This document shows positions 26,406 to 40,000 of a stretch of 64,000 nt of DNA, one piece after another (positions within the stretch are counted from its first letter, which is position 1; each line of letters starts with the position of its first letter). The notes under the pieces were generated by a model that saw only the letters and a program-made list of their open reading frames with translations, did not search any database and had not been told where the DNA came from. The DNA comes from Litoditis marina (taxonomy: Eukaryota > Nematoda > Chromadorea > Rhabditida > Rhabditidae), in contig OZ038436.1 in NCBI GenBank assembly GCA_964036275.1, positions 24,526,639-24,590,638 of the forward strand. Reading direction: 5' to 3'. Made by a program: the position numbers and the translations under genes.

Positions 26406-29400
26406 TTAGGTTTTTGTAGCTGGGAGCAACAGATTTGATAGCCGTATGAAATGTTCTCTGTAACTGCAAGGCAAAGAGTCAATAACCGCGTTAATTTGTA
26501 TTTTGTGGCTGTGCGCCACATAATATAAAGTCGTATTAGGTTTTTGTAGCTGGGAGCAACAGACTTGATAGCCGTATGATTTTTTTCTGTAGCTGCAAGG
26601 CAAAGAGTCGATAACCGCGTTAATTCGTATTTTGTGGCTGTGTGCCACAGAATAGATAGTTGTTATGGGTTTTTCTAGCTGGGAGCAACATACTTGATAG
26701 CCGCATAAACTTTGTTTCTGTAGCTGCAAGGCAAAGAGTCAATAACCGCGTTAATTCGTCTTTTGTGGCTGTGCGCCACAGAATATATAGTCGTATTAGG
26801 TTTTTGTAGCTGGGAGCAACAGACTTGATAGCCGTATAAACTTATCTCTGTAACTGCAAGCCAACAAGTCGATAACCGCGATAATTCGTATTTTGTGGCT
26901 GTGCGCCACAGAATATATAGTCGTATTAGATTTTTGTAGCTGCGAGCAACAGATTTGATAGCCGTATAAACTTTTTTCTGTAGCTGCAAGGCAAAGAGTC
27001 AATAACCGCGTTAATTCGTCTTTTGTGGCTGTGCGCCACAGAATATATAGTCGTATTAGGTTTTTGTAGCTGCGAGAAACAGATTTGATAGCCGTATAAA
27101 CTTTTTTCTGTAGCTGCAAGGCAAAGAGGTAATAACCGCGTAAATTTGTCTTTTGTGGCTGTGCGCCACAGAATATAAAGTCGTATTAAGTTTTTGTAGC
27201 CATGAGCAACAGACTTGATAGCCGTATAAACTTTTTTTCTGTAGCTGCAAGGCAAAGAGTCGATAACCGCGTTAATTCGTATTTTGTGGCTGTGTGCCAC
27301 ATAATAGATAGTTGTTATGGGTTTTTCTAGCTGGGAGCAACATACTTGATAGCCGTATAAACTTTTTTCTGTAGCTGCAAGGCAAAGAGTCAATAACCGC
27401 GTTAATTTCTATTTTGTGGCTGTGCGCCACAGAATAGATTGTCGTATCAGGTTTTTGTAGCTGGGAACAACATACTTGATAGCCGTATCAACTTTTTTCT
27501 GTAGCTGCAAAGCAAACAGTCGATAACCGCGTTAATTCGTATTTTGTGGCTGTGTGCCACAGAATAGATAGTCGTATTAGGTTTTTGTAGCTGGGAGCAA
27601 CATACTTGACAGCCGTATAAACTTTTTTCTGTAGCTGCACGGCAAAGAGTCAATAACCGCGTAAATTTGTCTTTTGTGGCTGTGCGCCACAGAATATAAA
27701 GTCGTATTAGGTTTTTGTAGCTGGGAGCAACAGACTTGATAGCCGTATAAACTTTTTTCTGTAGCTGCAAGGCAAAGAGGTAATAACCGCGTTAATTTGT
27801 CTTTTGTGTCTGTGCGCCACAGAATATACAGTCGTATTAGGTTTTTGTAGCTGGGAGCAACAGATTTGATAGCCGTATGAAATGTTCTCTGTAACTGCAA
27901 GGCAAAGAGTCAATAACCGCGTTAATTCGTCTTTTGTGGCTGTGCGCCACAGAATATATAGTCGTATTAGGTTTTTGTAGCTGGGAGCAACAGACTTGAT
28001 AGCCGTATGAACTTATCTCTGTAACTGCAAGCCAACAAGTCGATAACCGCGATAATTCGTATTTTATGGCTGTGCGCCACAGAATAGATTGTCGTATTAG
28101 GTTTTTGTAGCTGCGAGCAACAGATTTGATAGCCGTATAAACTTTTTTCTGTAGCTGCAAGGCAAAGAGGTAATAACCGCGTTAATTTGTCTTTTGTGGC
28201 TGTGCGCCACAGAATATAAAGTCGTATTAGGTTTTTGTAGCCATGAGCAACAGACTCGATAGCCGTATAAACTTTTTTCTGTAGCTGCAAGGCAAAGAGT
28301 CGATAACCGCGTTAATTCGTATTTTGTGGCTGTGTGCCACAGAATAGATAGTTGTTATGGGTTTTCTAGCTGGGAGCAACATACTTGATAGCCGTATAAA
28401 CTTTTTTCTGTAGCTGCAAGGCGAAGAGTCAATAACCGCGTTAATTTGTCTTTTGTGGCTGTGCGCCACAGAATATAAAGTCGTATTAGGTTTTTGTAGC
28501 CATGAGCAACTTGATAGCCGTATGAATAGATTTTACAGAATAGATTGTCGTATTAGGTTTTTGTAGCTGGGAGCAACATATTTGATAGCCGTATGAACTG
28601 TTCTCTGTAGCTGCAAGGCAAAGAGTCGATAACCGCGTTAATTTGTATTTTGTGGCTGTGCGCCACAGAATAGATAGTTGTTATGGGTTTTTCTAGCTGG
28701 GAGCAACATACTTGATAGCCGTATAAACTTTTTTCTGTAGCTGCAAGGCAAAGAGTCAATAACCGCGTTAATTTGTCTTTTGTGGCTGTGCGCCACGGAA
28801 TATAAAGTCGTATTAGGTTTTTGTAGCCATGAGCAACTTGATAGCCGTATGAATAGATTTTACAGAATAGATTGTCGTATTAGGTTTTTGTAGCTGGGAG
28901 CAACAGATTTGATAGCCGTATGAAATGTTCTCTGTAACTGCAAGGCAAAGAGTCAATAACCGCGTTAATTTGTATTTTGTGGCTGTGCGCCACATAATAT
29001 AAAGTCGTATTAGGTTTTTGTAGCTGGGAGCAACAGACTTGATAGCCGTATGATTTTTTTCTGTAGCTGCAAGGCAAAGAGTCGATAACCGCGTTAATTC
29101 GTATTTTGTGGCTGTGTGCCACAGAATAGATAGTTGTTATGGGTTTTTCTAGCTGGGAGCAACATACTTGATAGCCGCATAAACTTTGTTTCTGTAGCTG
29201 CAAGGCAAAGAGTCAATAACCGCGTTAATTCGTCTTTTGTGGCTGTGCGCCACAGAATATATAGTCGTATTAGGTTTTTGTAGCTGGGAGCAACAGACTT
29301 GATAGCCGTATAAACTTATCTCTGTAACTGCAAGCCAACAAGTCGATAACCGCGATAATTCGTATTTTGTGGCTGTGCGCCACAGAATATATAGTCGTAT

Positions 29401-31353
29401 TAGATTTTTGTAGCTGCGAGCAACAGATTTGATAGCCGTATAAACTTTTTTCTGTAGCTGCAAGGCAAAGAGTCAATAACCGCGTTAATTCGTCTTTTGT
29501 GGCTGTGCGCCACAGAATATATAGTCGTATTAGGTTTTTGTAGCTGCGAGAAACAGATTTGATAGCCGTATAAACTTTTTTCTGTAGCTGCAAGGCAAAG
29601 AGGTAATAACCGCGTAAATTTGTCTTTTGTGGCTGTGCGCCACAGAATATAAAGTCGTATTAAGTTTTTGTAGCCATGAGCAACAGACTTGATAGCCGTA
29701 TAAACTTTTTTTCTGTAGCTGCAAGGCAAAGAGTCGATAACCGCGTTAATTCGTATTTTGTGGCTGTGTGCCACATAATAGATAGTTGTTATGGGTTTTT
29801 CTAGCTGGGAGCAACATACTTGATAGCCGTATAAACTTTTTTCTGTAGCTGCAAGGCAAAGAGTCAATAACCGCGTTAATTTCTATTTTGTGGCTGTGCG
29901 CCACAGAATAGATTGTCGTATCAGGTTTTTGTAGCTGGGAACAACATACTTGATAGCCGTATCAACTTTTTTCTGTAGCTGCAAAGCAAACAGTCGATAA
30001 CCGCGTTAATTCGTATTTTGTGGCTGTGTGCCACAGAATAGATAGTCGTATTAGGTTTTTGTAGCTGGGAGCAACATACTTGACAGCCGTATAAACTTTT
30101 TTCTGTAGCTGCACGGCAAAGAGTCAATAACCGCGTAAATTTGTCTTTTGTGGCTGTGCGCCACAGAATATAAAGTCGTATTAGGTTTTTGTAGCTGGGA
30201 GCAACAGACTTGATAGCCGTATAAACTTTTTTCTGTAGCTGCAAGGCAAAGAGGTAATAACCGCGTTAATTTGTCTTTTGTGTCTGTGCGCCACAGAATA
30301 TACAGTCGTATTAGGTTTTTGTAGCTGGGAGCAACAGATTTGATAGCCGTATGAAATGTTCTCTGTAACTGCAAGGCAAAGAGTCAATAACCGCGTTAAT
30401 TCGTCTTTTGTGGCTGTGCGCCACAGAATATATAGTCGTATTAGGTTTTTGTAGCTGGGAGCAACAGACTTGATAGCCGTATGAACTTATCTCTGTAACT
30501 GCAAGCCAACAAGTCGATAACCGCGATAATTCGTATTTTATGGCTGTGCGCCACAGAATAGATTGTCGTATTAGGTTTTTGTAGCTGCGAGCAACAGATT
30601 TGATAGCCGTATAAACTTTTTTCTGTAGCTGCAAGGCAAAGAGGTAATAACCGCGTTAATTTGTCTTTTGTGGCTGTGCGCCACAGAATATAAAGTCGTA
30701 TTAGGTTTTTGTAGCCATGAGCAACAGACTCGATAGCCGTATAAACTTTTTTCTGTAGCTGCAAGGCAAAGAGTCGATAACCGCGTTAATTCGTATTTTG
30801 TGGCTGTGTGCCACAGAATAGATAGTTGTTATGGGTTTTCTAGCTGGGAGCAACATACTTGATAGCCGTATAAACTTTTTTCTGTAGCTGCAAGGCAAAG
30901 AGTCAATAACCGCGTTAATTTGTCTTTTGTGGCTGTGCGCCACAGAATATAAAGTCGTATTAGGTTTTTGTAGCCATGAGCAACTTGATAGCCGTATGAA
31001 TAGATTTTACAGAATAGATTGTCGTATTAGGTTTTTGTAGCTGGGAGCAACATATTTGATAGCCGTATGAACTGTTCTCTGTAGCTGCAAGGCAAAGAGT
31101 CGATAACCGCGTTAATTTGTATTTTGTGGCTGTGCGCCACAGAATAGATTGTCGTATCAGGTTTTTGTAGCTGGGAACAACATACTTGATAGCCGTATCA
31201 ACTTTTTTCTGTAGCTGCAAAGCAAACAGTCGATAACCGCGTTAATTCGTATTTTGTGGCTGTGTGCCACAGAATAGATAGTCGTATTAGGTTTTTGTAG
31301 CTGGGAGCAACATACTTGACAGCCGTATAAACTTTTTTCTGTAGCTGCACGGC
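26406..31353. repeat. Higher-order repeat, 2,474-bp unit (19-mer) in tandem
   Basis: Variant order from 26,406 repeats from 28,880 with an offset of 2,474 bp. The same block occurs once more from 19,247 (offset 7,159). Single-base variants such as CTGCGAGAAACAG are kept in all three. Confidence 0.85.
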
Positions 31354-34300
31354 AAAGAGTCAATAACCGCGTAAATTTGTCTTTTGTGGCTGTGCGCCAC
31401 AGAATATAAAGTCGTATTAGGTTTTTGTAGCTGGGAGCAACAGACTTGATAGCCGTATAAACTTTTTTCTGTAGCTGCAAGGCAAAGAGGTAATAACCGC
31501 GTTAATTTGTTTTTTGTGTCTGTGCGCCACAGAATATACAGTCGTATTAGGTTTTTGTAGCTGGGAGCAACAGATTTGATAGCCGTATGAAATGTTCTCT
31601 GTAACTGCAAGGCAAAGAGTTAATAACCGCGTTAATTTGTATTTTGTGGCTGTGCGCCACAGAATATAAAGTCGTAATATGTTTTTGTAGTTGGGAGCAA
31701 CAGACTTGATAGCCGTATCAACTTTTTTCTGTAGCTGCAAAGAAAACAGTCGATAACCGCGTTAATTCGTATTTTGTGGCTGTGTGCCACAGAATATAAA
31801 GTCGTATTAGGTTTTTGTAGCCATGAGCAACAGACTTGATAGCCGTATAAACTTTTTTCTGTAGCTGCAAGGCAAAGAGTCGATAACCGCGTTAATTCGT
31901 ATTTTGTGGCTGTGTGCCACAGAATAGATAGTTGTATTGGGTTTTTCTAGCTGGGAGCAACATACTTGACAGCCGTATAAACTTTTTTTCTGTAGCTGCA
32001 CGGCAAAGAGTCAATAACCGCGTAAATTTGTCTTTTGTGGCTGTGCGCCACAGAATATGAAGTCGTATTAGGTTTTTGTAGCTGGGAGCAACAGACTTGA
32101 TAGCCGTATAAACTTTTTTCTGTAGCTGCAAGGCAAAGAGGTAATAACCGCGTTAATTTGTCTTTTGTGTCTGTGCGCCACAGAATATACAGTCGTATTA
32201 GGTTTTTGTAGCTGGGAGCAACAGATTTGATAGCCGTATGAAATGTTCTCTGTAACTGCAAGGCAAAGAGTCAATAACCGCGTTAATTTGTATTTTGTGG
32301 ATGTGCGCCACAGAATATAAAGTCGTAATATGTTTTTGTAGTTGGGAGCAACAGACTTGATAGCCGTATGATTTTTTTTGTAGCTGCAAGTCAAAATGTC
32401 AATAACCGCGTTAATTCGTTTTTGTGGCTGTGCGCCACAGAATAGATTGTCGTATTAGGTTTTTGTAGCTGGGAGCAACAGACTTGATAGCCGCATAAAC
32501 TTTGTTTCTGTAGCTGCAAGGCAAAGAGTCAATAACCGCGTTAATTCGTCTTTTGTGGCTGTGCGCCACAGAATATATAGTCGTATTAGGTTTTTGTAGC
32601 TGGGAGCAACAGACTTGATAGCCGTATGAACCTATCTCTGTAACTGCAAGCCAACAAGTCGATAACCGCGATAATTCGTATTTTGTGGCTGTGCGCCACA
32701 GAATAAATTGTCGTATTAGGTTTTTGTAGCTGGGAGCAACAGATTCGATAGCCGTATGAACTGTTCTCTGTAGCTGCAAGGCAAAGAGTCGATAACCGCG
32801 TTTATTCGTATTTTGTGGCTGTGCGCCACAGAATAGATTGTCTTATCAGGTTTTTGTAGCTGGGAGCAACATACTTGATAGCCGTATAAACTTTTTTCTG
32901 TAGCTGCACGGCAAAGAGTCAATAACCGCGATAATTTGTCTTTTGTGGCTGTGCGCCACAGGATATAAAGTCGTATTAGGTTTTTGTAGCTGGGAGCAAC
33001 AGACTTGATAGCCGTATAAACTTTTTTCTGTAGCTGCAAGGCAAAGAGGTAATAACCGCTTTAATTTGTCTTTTGTGGCTGTGCGCCACAGAATATAAAG
33101 TCGTATTAGGTTTTTGTAGCCATGAGCAACAGACTTGATAGCCGTATAAACTTTTTTCTGTAGCTGCAAGGCAAAGAGTCGATAACCGCGTTAATTCGTA
33201 TTTTGTGGCTGTGTGCCACAGAATAGATAGTTGTATTGGGTTTTTCTAGCTGGGAGCAACATACTTGATAGTCGTATGAACTGTTCTCTGTAGCTGCAAG
33301 GCAAAGAGTCAATAACCGCGTTAATTTGTCTTTTGTGGCTGTGCGCCACAGAATATAAAGTCGTATTAGGTTTTCGTAGCTGGGAGCAACAGACTTGATA
33401 GCCGTATAAACTTTTTTCTGTAGCTGCAAGGCAAAGAGTCGATAACCGCGTTAATTCGTATTTTGTGGCTGTGTGCCACAGAATAGATAGTTGTAATGGG
33501 GTTTTCTAGCTGGGAGCAACATACTTGATAGCCGTATAAACTTTTTTCTGTAGCTGCAAGGCAAAGAGTCAATAACCGCGTTAATTTGTCTTTTGTGGCT
33601 GTGCGCCACAGAATATAAAGTCGTATTAGGTTTTTGTAGCCATGAGCAACTTGATAGCCGTATGAATAGATTTTACAGAATAGATTGTCGTATTAGGTTT
33701 TTGTAGCTGGGAGCAACATATTTGATAGCCGTATGAACTGTTCTCTGTAGCTGCAAGGCAAAGAGTCGATAACCGCGTTAATTTGTATTTTGTGGCTGTG
33801 CGCCACAGAATAGATTGTCGTATCAGGTTTTTGTAGCTGGGAACAACATACTTGATAGCCGTATCAACTTTTTTCTGTAGCTGCAAAGCAAACAGTCGAT
33901 AACCGCGTTAATTCGTATTTTGTGGCTGTGTGCCACAGAATAGATAGTCGTATTAGGTTTTTGTAGCTGGGAGCAACATACTTGACAGCCGTATAAACTT
34001 TTTTTCTGTAGCTGCACGGCAAAGAGTCAATAACCGCGTAAATGTGTCTTTTGTGGCTGTGCGCCACAGAATATAAAGTCGTATTAGGTATTTGTAGCTG
34101 GGAGCAACAGACTTGATAGCCGTATAAACTTTTTTCTGTAGCTGCAAGGCGAAGAGGTAATAACCGCGTTAATTTGTCTTTTGTGTCTGTGCGCCACAGA
34201 ATATACAGTCGTATTAGGTTTTTGTAGCTGGGAGCAACAGATTTGATAGCCGTATGAAATGTTCTCTGTAACTGCAAGGCAAAGAGTCAATAACCGCGTT

Positions 34301-35856
34301 AATTTGTATTTTGTGGCTGTGCGCCACAGAATAAAAAGCCGTAATATGTTTTTGTAGTTGGGAGCAACAGACTTGATAGCCGTATGATTTTTTTTTGTAG
34401 CTGCAAGTCAAAATGTCAATAACCGCGTTAATTCGTTTTTGTGGCTGTGCGCCACAGAATAGATTGTCGTATTAGGTTTTTGTAGCTGGGAGCAACAGAC
34501 TTGATAGCCGCATAAACTTTGTTTCTGTATCTGCAAGGCAAAGAGTCAATAACCGCGTTAATTCGTCTTTTGTGGCTGTGCGCCACAGAATATATAGTCG
34601 TATTAGGTTTTTGTAGGTGGGAGCAACAGACTTGATAGCCGTATGAACTTATCTCTGTAACTGCAAGCCAACAAGTCGATAACCGCGATAATTCGTATTT
34701 TGTGGCTGTGCGCCACAGAATATATTGTCGTATTAGGTTTTTGTAGCTGGGAGCAACAGATTTGATAGCCGTATGAACTTTTTTCTGTAACTGCAAGCCA
34801 ACAAGTCGATAACCGCGATAATTCGTATTTTGTGGCTGTGCGCCACAGAATATATTGTCGTATTAGGTTTTTGTAGCTGGGAGCAACAGATTTGATAGCC
34901 GTATGAACTGTTCTCTGTAGCTGCAAGGCAAAGACTCGATAACCGCGTTTATTCGTATTTTGTGGCTGTGCGCCACAGAATAGATAGTCGTATTAGGTTT
35001 TTGTAGCTGGGAGCAACATACTTGACAGCCGTATAAACTTTGTTCTGTAGCTGCACGGCAAAGAGTCAATAACCGCGTTAATTTGTCTTTTGTGGCTGTG
35101 CGCCACAGGATATAAAGTCGTATTAGGTTTTTGTAGCTGGGAGCAACAGACTTGATAGCCGTATAAACTTTTTTTCTGTAGCTGCAAGGCAAAGAGGTAA
35201 TAACCGCTTTAATTTGTCTTTTGTGGCTGTGCGCCACAGAATATAAAGTCGTATTAGGTTTTTGTAGCCATGAGCAACAGACTTGATAGCCGTATAAACT
35301 TTTTTCCGTAGCTGCAAGGCAAAGAGTCGATAACCGCGTTAATTCGTATTTTGTGGCTGTGTGCCACAGAATAGATAGTTGTATTGGGTTTTTCTAGCTG
35401 GGAGCAACATACTTGATAGTCGTATAAACTTTTTTCTGTAGCTGCAAGGCAAAGAGTCAATAACCGCGTTAATTTGTCTTTTGTGGCTGTGCGCCACAGA
35501 ATATAAAGTCGTATTAGGTTTTTTTAGCCATGAGCAACTTGATAGCCGTATTAACTGTTCTCTGTAGCTGCAAAGCAAACAGTCGATAACCGCGTTAATT
35601 CGTATTTTGTGGCTGTGCGCCACAGAATAGATTGTCGTATTAGGTTTTTGTAGCTGGGAGTAACATATTTGATAGCCGTATGAACTGTTCTCTGTAGCTG
35701 CAAGGCAAAGAGTCAATAACCGCGTTAATCTGTCTTTTGTGGCTGTGCGCCACATAATATAAAGTCGTATTAGGTTTTTGTAGCCATGAGCAACTTGATA
35801 GCCGTATGAATAGATTTTACAGAATAGATTGTCGTATTAGGTTTTTGTAGCTGGGA

Positions 35857-35871
35857 GCAACATGCAACATT
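35857..35871. other. Polarity-switch junction of the satellite
   Basis: Left-arm sequence ending GCTGGGAGCAACAT (to 35,863) is followed by a second copy of GCAACAT (35,864-35,870), then right-arm sequence TAACGCGGTT. The 7-bp repeat looks like filler added during end joining. Confidence 0.9.
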
Positions 35872-37066
35872 AACGCGGTTGTCGACTTTTCGGCTTGCAG
35901 TTACAGAAAAAAAAATCACACGGCTATCAAGTCTGTTGCTCACAACTACAAAAACCTAATACGACTGTATATCCTGTGGCGCACAGCCACAAAAGACAGT
36001 TTAACGCGGTTATTGACTCTTTGCCTTGCAGCTACAGAAAAAAATTTATACGGCTATCAAGTCTGTTGCTACCAGCTACAAAAACTTAATACGACTATCT
36101 TTTCTGTGGTGCACAACCACAAAATACGAATTAACGCGGTTATCGACTCTTTGCCTTGCAGCTACAGGAAAAAGTTTATACGGCTATCAAGTCTGTTGCT
36201 CCCAGCTACAAAAACCTAATACGACAATCTTTTCTGTGGTGCACAAGCAGAAAATACGAATTAACGCGGTTATTGACTATGTGGCTTGCATTTACAGAGA
36301 ACAGTTCATACGGCTATCACGTCTGTTGCTCCCAGCTACAAAAACCTAATACGACTTTATATTCTGTGGCGCACAGCCACAAAAGACAAATTAACGCGGT
36401 TATCGACTCTTTGGCTTGCAGCTACAGAAAAAAGCTTATACGGCTATCAAGTCTGTTGCTCCCAGCTACAAAAACCTAATACGACTTTATATTCTGTGGC
36501 GCACAGCCACAAAAGACAAATTAACGCGGTTATTGACTCTTTGCCTTGCAGCTACAGGAAAAAGTTCATACGGCTATCAAGTCTGTTGCTCCCAGCTACA
36601 AGAACCTGATACGACTATATATTCTGTGGCGCACAGCCACGAAATACAAATTAACGCGGTTATCGACTTTTCGGCTTGCAGTTACAGAAAAAAAAATCAC
36701 ACGGCTATCAAGTCTGTTGCTCACAACTACAAAAACCTAATACGACTGTACATCCTGTGGCGCACAGCCACAAAAGACAGTTTAACGCGGTTATTGACTC
36801 TTTGCCTTGCAGCTACAGAAAAAAAATTATACGGCTATCAAGTCTGTTGCTACCAACTACAAAAACTTAATACGACTATCTTTTCTGTGGTGCACAACCA
36901 CAAAATACGAATTAACGCGGTTATTGACTCTTTGCCTTGCAGCTACAGGAAAAAGTTTATACGGCTATCAAGTCTGTTGCTCCCAGCTACAAAAACCTAA
37001 TACGACAATCTTTTCTGTGGTGCACAAGCAGAAAATACGAATTAACGCGGTTATTGACTCTGTGGC

Positions 37067-40000
37067 TTGCATTTACAGAGAACAGTCCATACGGCTATCA
37101 CGTCTGTTGGTCCCAGCTACAAAAACCTAATACGACTTTATATTCTGTGGCGCACAGCCACAAAAGACAAATTAACGCGGTTATTGACTCTTTGGCTTGC
37201 AGTTACAGAGAAAAGTTCATACGGCTATCCAGTCTGTTGCTCCCAGCTACAAAGACCTAACACGACTATCTATTTTGTGGCGCACAGCAACAAAAGACGA
37301 ATTAACGCGGTTATCGACTCATTGGCTTGCAGCTACGGAAAAAAGTTTATACGGCTATCAAGTCTGTTGCTCATGGCTACAAAAACCTAATACGACTATA
37401 TATTTTGTGGCGCACAGCCACGAAATACGAATTAACGCGGTTATCGACTCATTGGCTTGCAGCTACGGAAAAAAGTTTATACGGCTATCAAGTCTGTTGC
37501 TCCCAGCTACAAAAACCTAATACGACTTTATATTATGTGGCGCACAGCCACAAAAGACAGATTAACGCGGTTATTGACTCTTTGCCTTGCAGCTACAGAA
37601 AAAAATTTATACGGCTATCAAGTATGTTGCTCCCAGCTAGAAAAACCCAATACAACTATCTATTCTGTGGCACACAGCCACAAAATACGAATTAACGCGG
37701 TTATCGACTCTTTGCCTTGCAGCTACAGAAAAAAGTTTATACGGCTATCAAGTATGTTGCTCATGGCTACAAAAACCTAATACGACTTTATATTCTGTGG
37801 CGCACAGCCACAAAAGACAAATTAACGCGGTTATTACCTCTTTGCCTTGCAGCTACAGAAAAAAGTTTATACGGCTATCAAGTCTGTTGCTCCCAGCTAC
37901 AAAAACCTAATACGACTTTATATTCTGTGGCGCACAGCCACAAAAGACAAATTAACGCGGTTATTGACTCTTTGCCGTGCAGCTACAGAAAAAAGTTTAT
38001 ACGGCTATCAAGTATGTTGCTCCCAGATACAAAAACCTGATACGACTTTATATTCTGTGGCGCACAGCCACAAAAGACAAATTAACGCGGTTATTATCTC
38101 TTTGCCTTGCAGCTACAGAAAAAAGTTTATACGGCTATCAAGTCTGTTGCTCCCAGCTACAAAAACCTAATACGACTTTATATTCTGTGGCGCACAGCCA
38201 CAAAAGACAAATTAACGCGGTTATTGACTCTTTGCCTTGCAGCTACCGAGAACAGTTCATATGGCTATTAAATATGTTGCTCCCAGCTACAAAAACCTAA
38301 TACGACAATCTATTCTGTGGCGCACAGCCACAAAATACGAATTAACGCGGTTATCGACTGTTTGCTTTGCAGCTACAGAGAACAGTTAATACGGCTATCA
38401 AGTTGCTCATGGCTACAAAAACCTAATACGACTTTATATTCTGTGGCGCACAGCCACAAAAGACAAATTCACGCGGTTATTGACTCTTTGCCTTGCAGCT
38501 ACAGAAAAAGTTTATACGACTATCAAGTATGTTGCTCCCAGCTAGAAAAACCCAATACAACTATCTATTCTGTGGCACACAGCCACAAAATACGAATTAA
38601 CGCGGTTATCGACTCTTTGCCTTGCAGCTACAGAAAAAAAGTTTATACGGCTATCAAGTCTGTTGCTCATGGCTACAAAAACCTAATACGACTTTATATT
38701 CTGTGGCGCACAGCCACAAAAGACAAATTAAAGCGGTTATTACCTCTTTGCCTTGCAGCTACAGAAAAAAGTTTATACGGCTATCACGTCTGTTGCTCCC
38801 AGCTACAAAAACCTAATACGACTTTATATCCTGTGGCGCACAGCCACAAAAGACAAATTAACGCGGTTATTGACTCTTTGCCGTGCAGCTACAGAACAAA
38901 GTTTATACGGCTATCAAGTATGTTGCTCCCAGCTACAAAAATCTAATACGACGATCTATTCTGTGGCGCACAGCCACAAAAGACAACGCGGTTATTGACT
39001 ATTTGCCTTGCAGCTACAGAGAACAGTTCATACGGCTATCAAATATGTTGCTCCCAGCTACAAAAACCTAATACGACAATCTATGCTGTGGCGCACAGCC
39101 ACAAAATACGAATTAACGCGGTTATCGACTGTTTGCTTTGCAGCTACAGAGAACAGTTAATACGGCTATCAAGTTGCTCATGGCTACAAAAACCTAATAC
39201 GACTTTATATTCTGTGGCGCACAGCCACAAAAGACAAATTAACGCGGTTATTGACTCTTTGCCTTGCAGCTACAGAAAAAGTTTATACGACTATCAAGTA
39301 TGTTGCTCCCAGCTACAAGAACCTGATACGACTATATATTCTGTGGCGCACAGCCACGAAATACAAATTAACGCGGTTATCGACTTTTCGGCTTGCAGTT
39401 ACAGAAAAAAAAAATCACACGGCTATCAAGTCTGTTGCTCACAACTACAAAAACCTAATACGACTGTACATCCTGTGGCGCACAGCCACAAAAGACAGTT
39501 TAACGCGGTTATTGACTCTTTGCCTTGCAGCTACAGAAAAAAAATTATACGGCTATCAAGTCTGTTGCTACCAACTACAAAAACTTAATACGACTATCTT
39601 TTCTGTGGTGCACAACCACAAAATACGAATTAACGCGGTTATTGACTCTTTGCCTTGCAGCTACAGGAAAAAGTTTATACGGCTATCAAGTCTGTTGCTC
39701 CCAGCTACAAAAACCTAATACGACAATCTTTTCTGTGGTGCACAAGCAGAAAATACGAATTAACGCGGTTATTGACTCTGTGGCTTGCATTTACAGAGAA
39801 CAGTCCATACGGCTATCACGTCTGTTGCTCCCAGCTACAAAAACCTAATACGACTTTATATTCTGTGGCGCACAGCCACAAAAGACAAATTAACGCGGTT
39901 ATTGACTCTTTGGCTTGCAGTTACAGAGAAAAGTTCATACGGCTATCCAGTCTGTTGCTCCCAGCTACAAAGACCTAACACGACTATCTATTTTGTGGCG

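Larger units (their letters stand above)
11828..35863 (-). repeat. Satellite array, left arm (about 130-bp monomer, about 185 copies)
   Basis: Uninterrupted tandem repeat. In this arm each monomer reads ATTAGGTTTTTGTAGCTGGG ... CAATAACCGCGTTAATT ... TTGTGGCTGTGCGCCACAGA on the plus strand, the reverse complement of the right arm. Most monomers are 129-131 bp; a recurrent short monomer is about 66 bp. Monomers differ at fixed sites and the differences recur in blocks, so the array has higher-order repeats. No gene or other element interrupts it. ORFs here come from the repeat. Confidence 0.97.

Noticed and set aside
36340..36360. T7-promoter-like sequence TAATACGACT in every right-arm monomer
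   Set aside because: Only the first ten bases match; the CACTATAG part is absent. It is a coincidence, though it recurs throughout the array.
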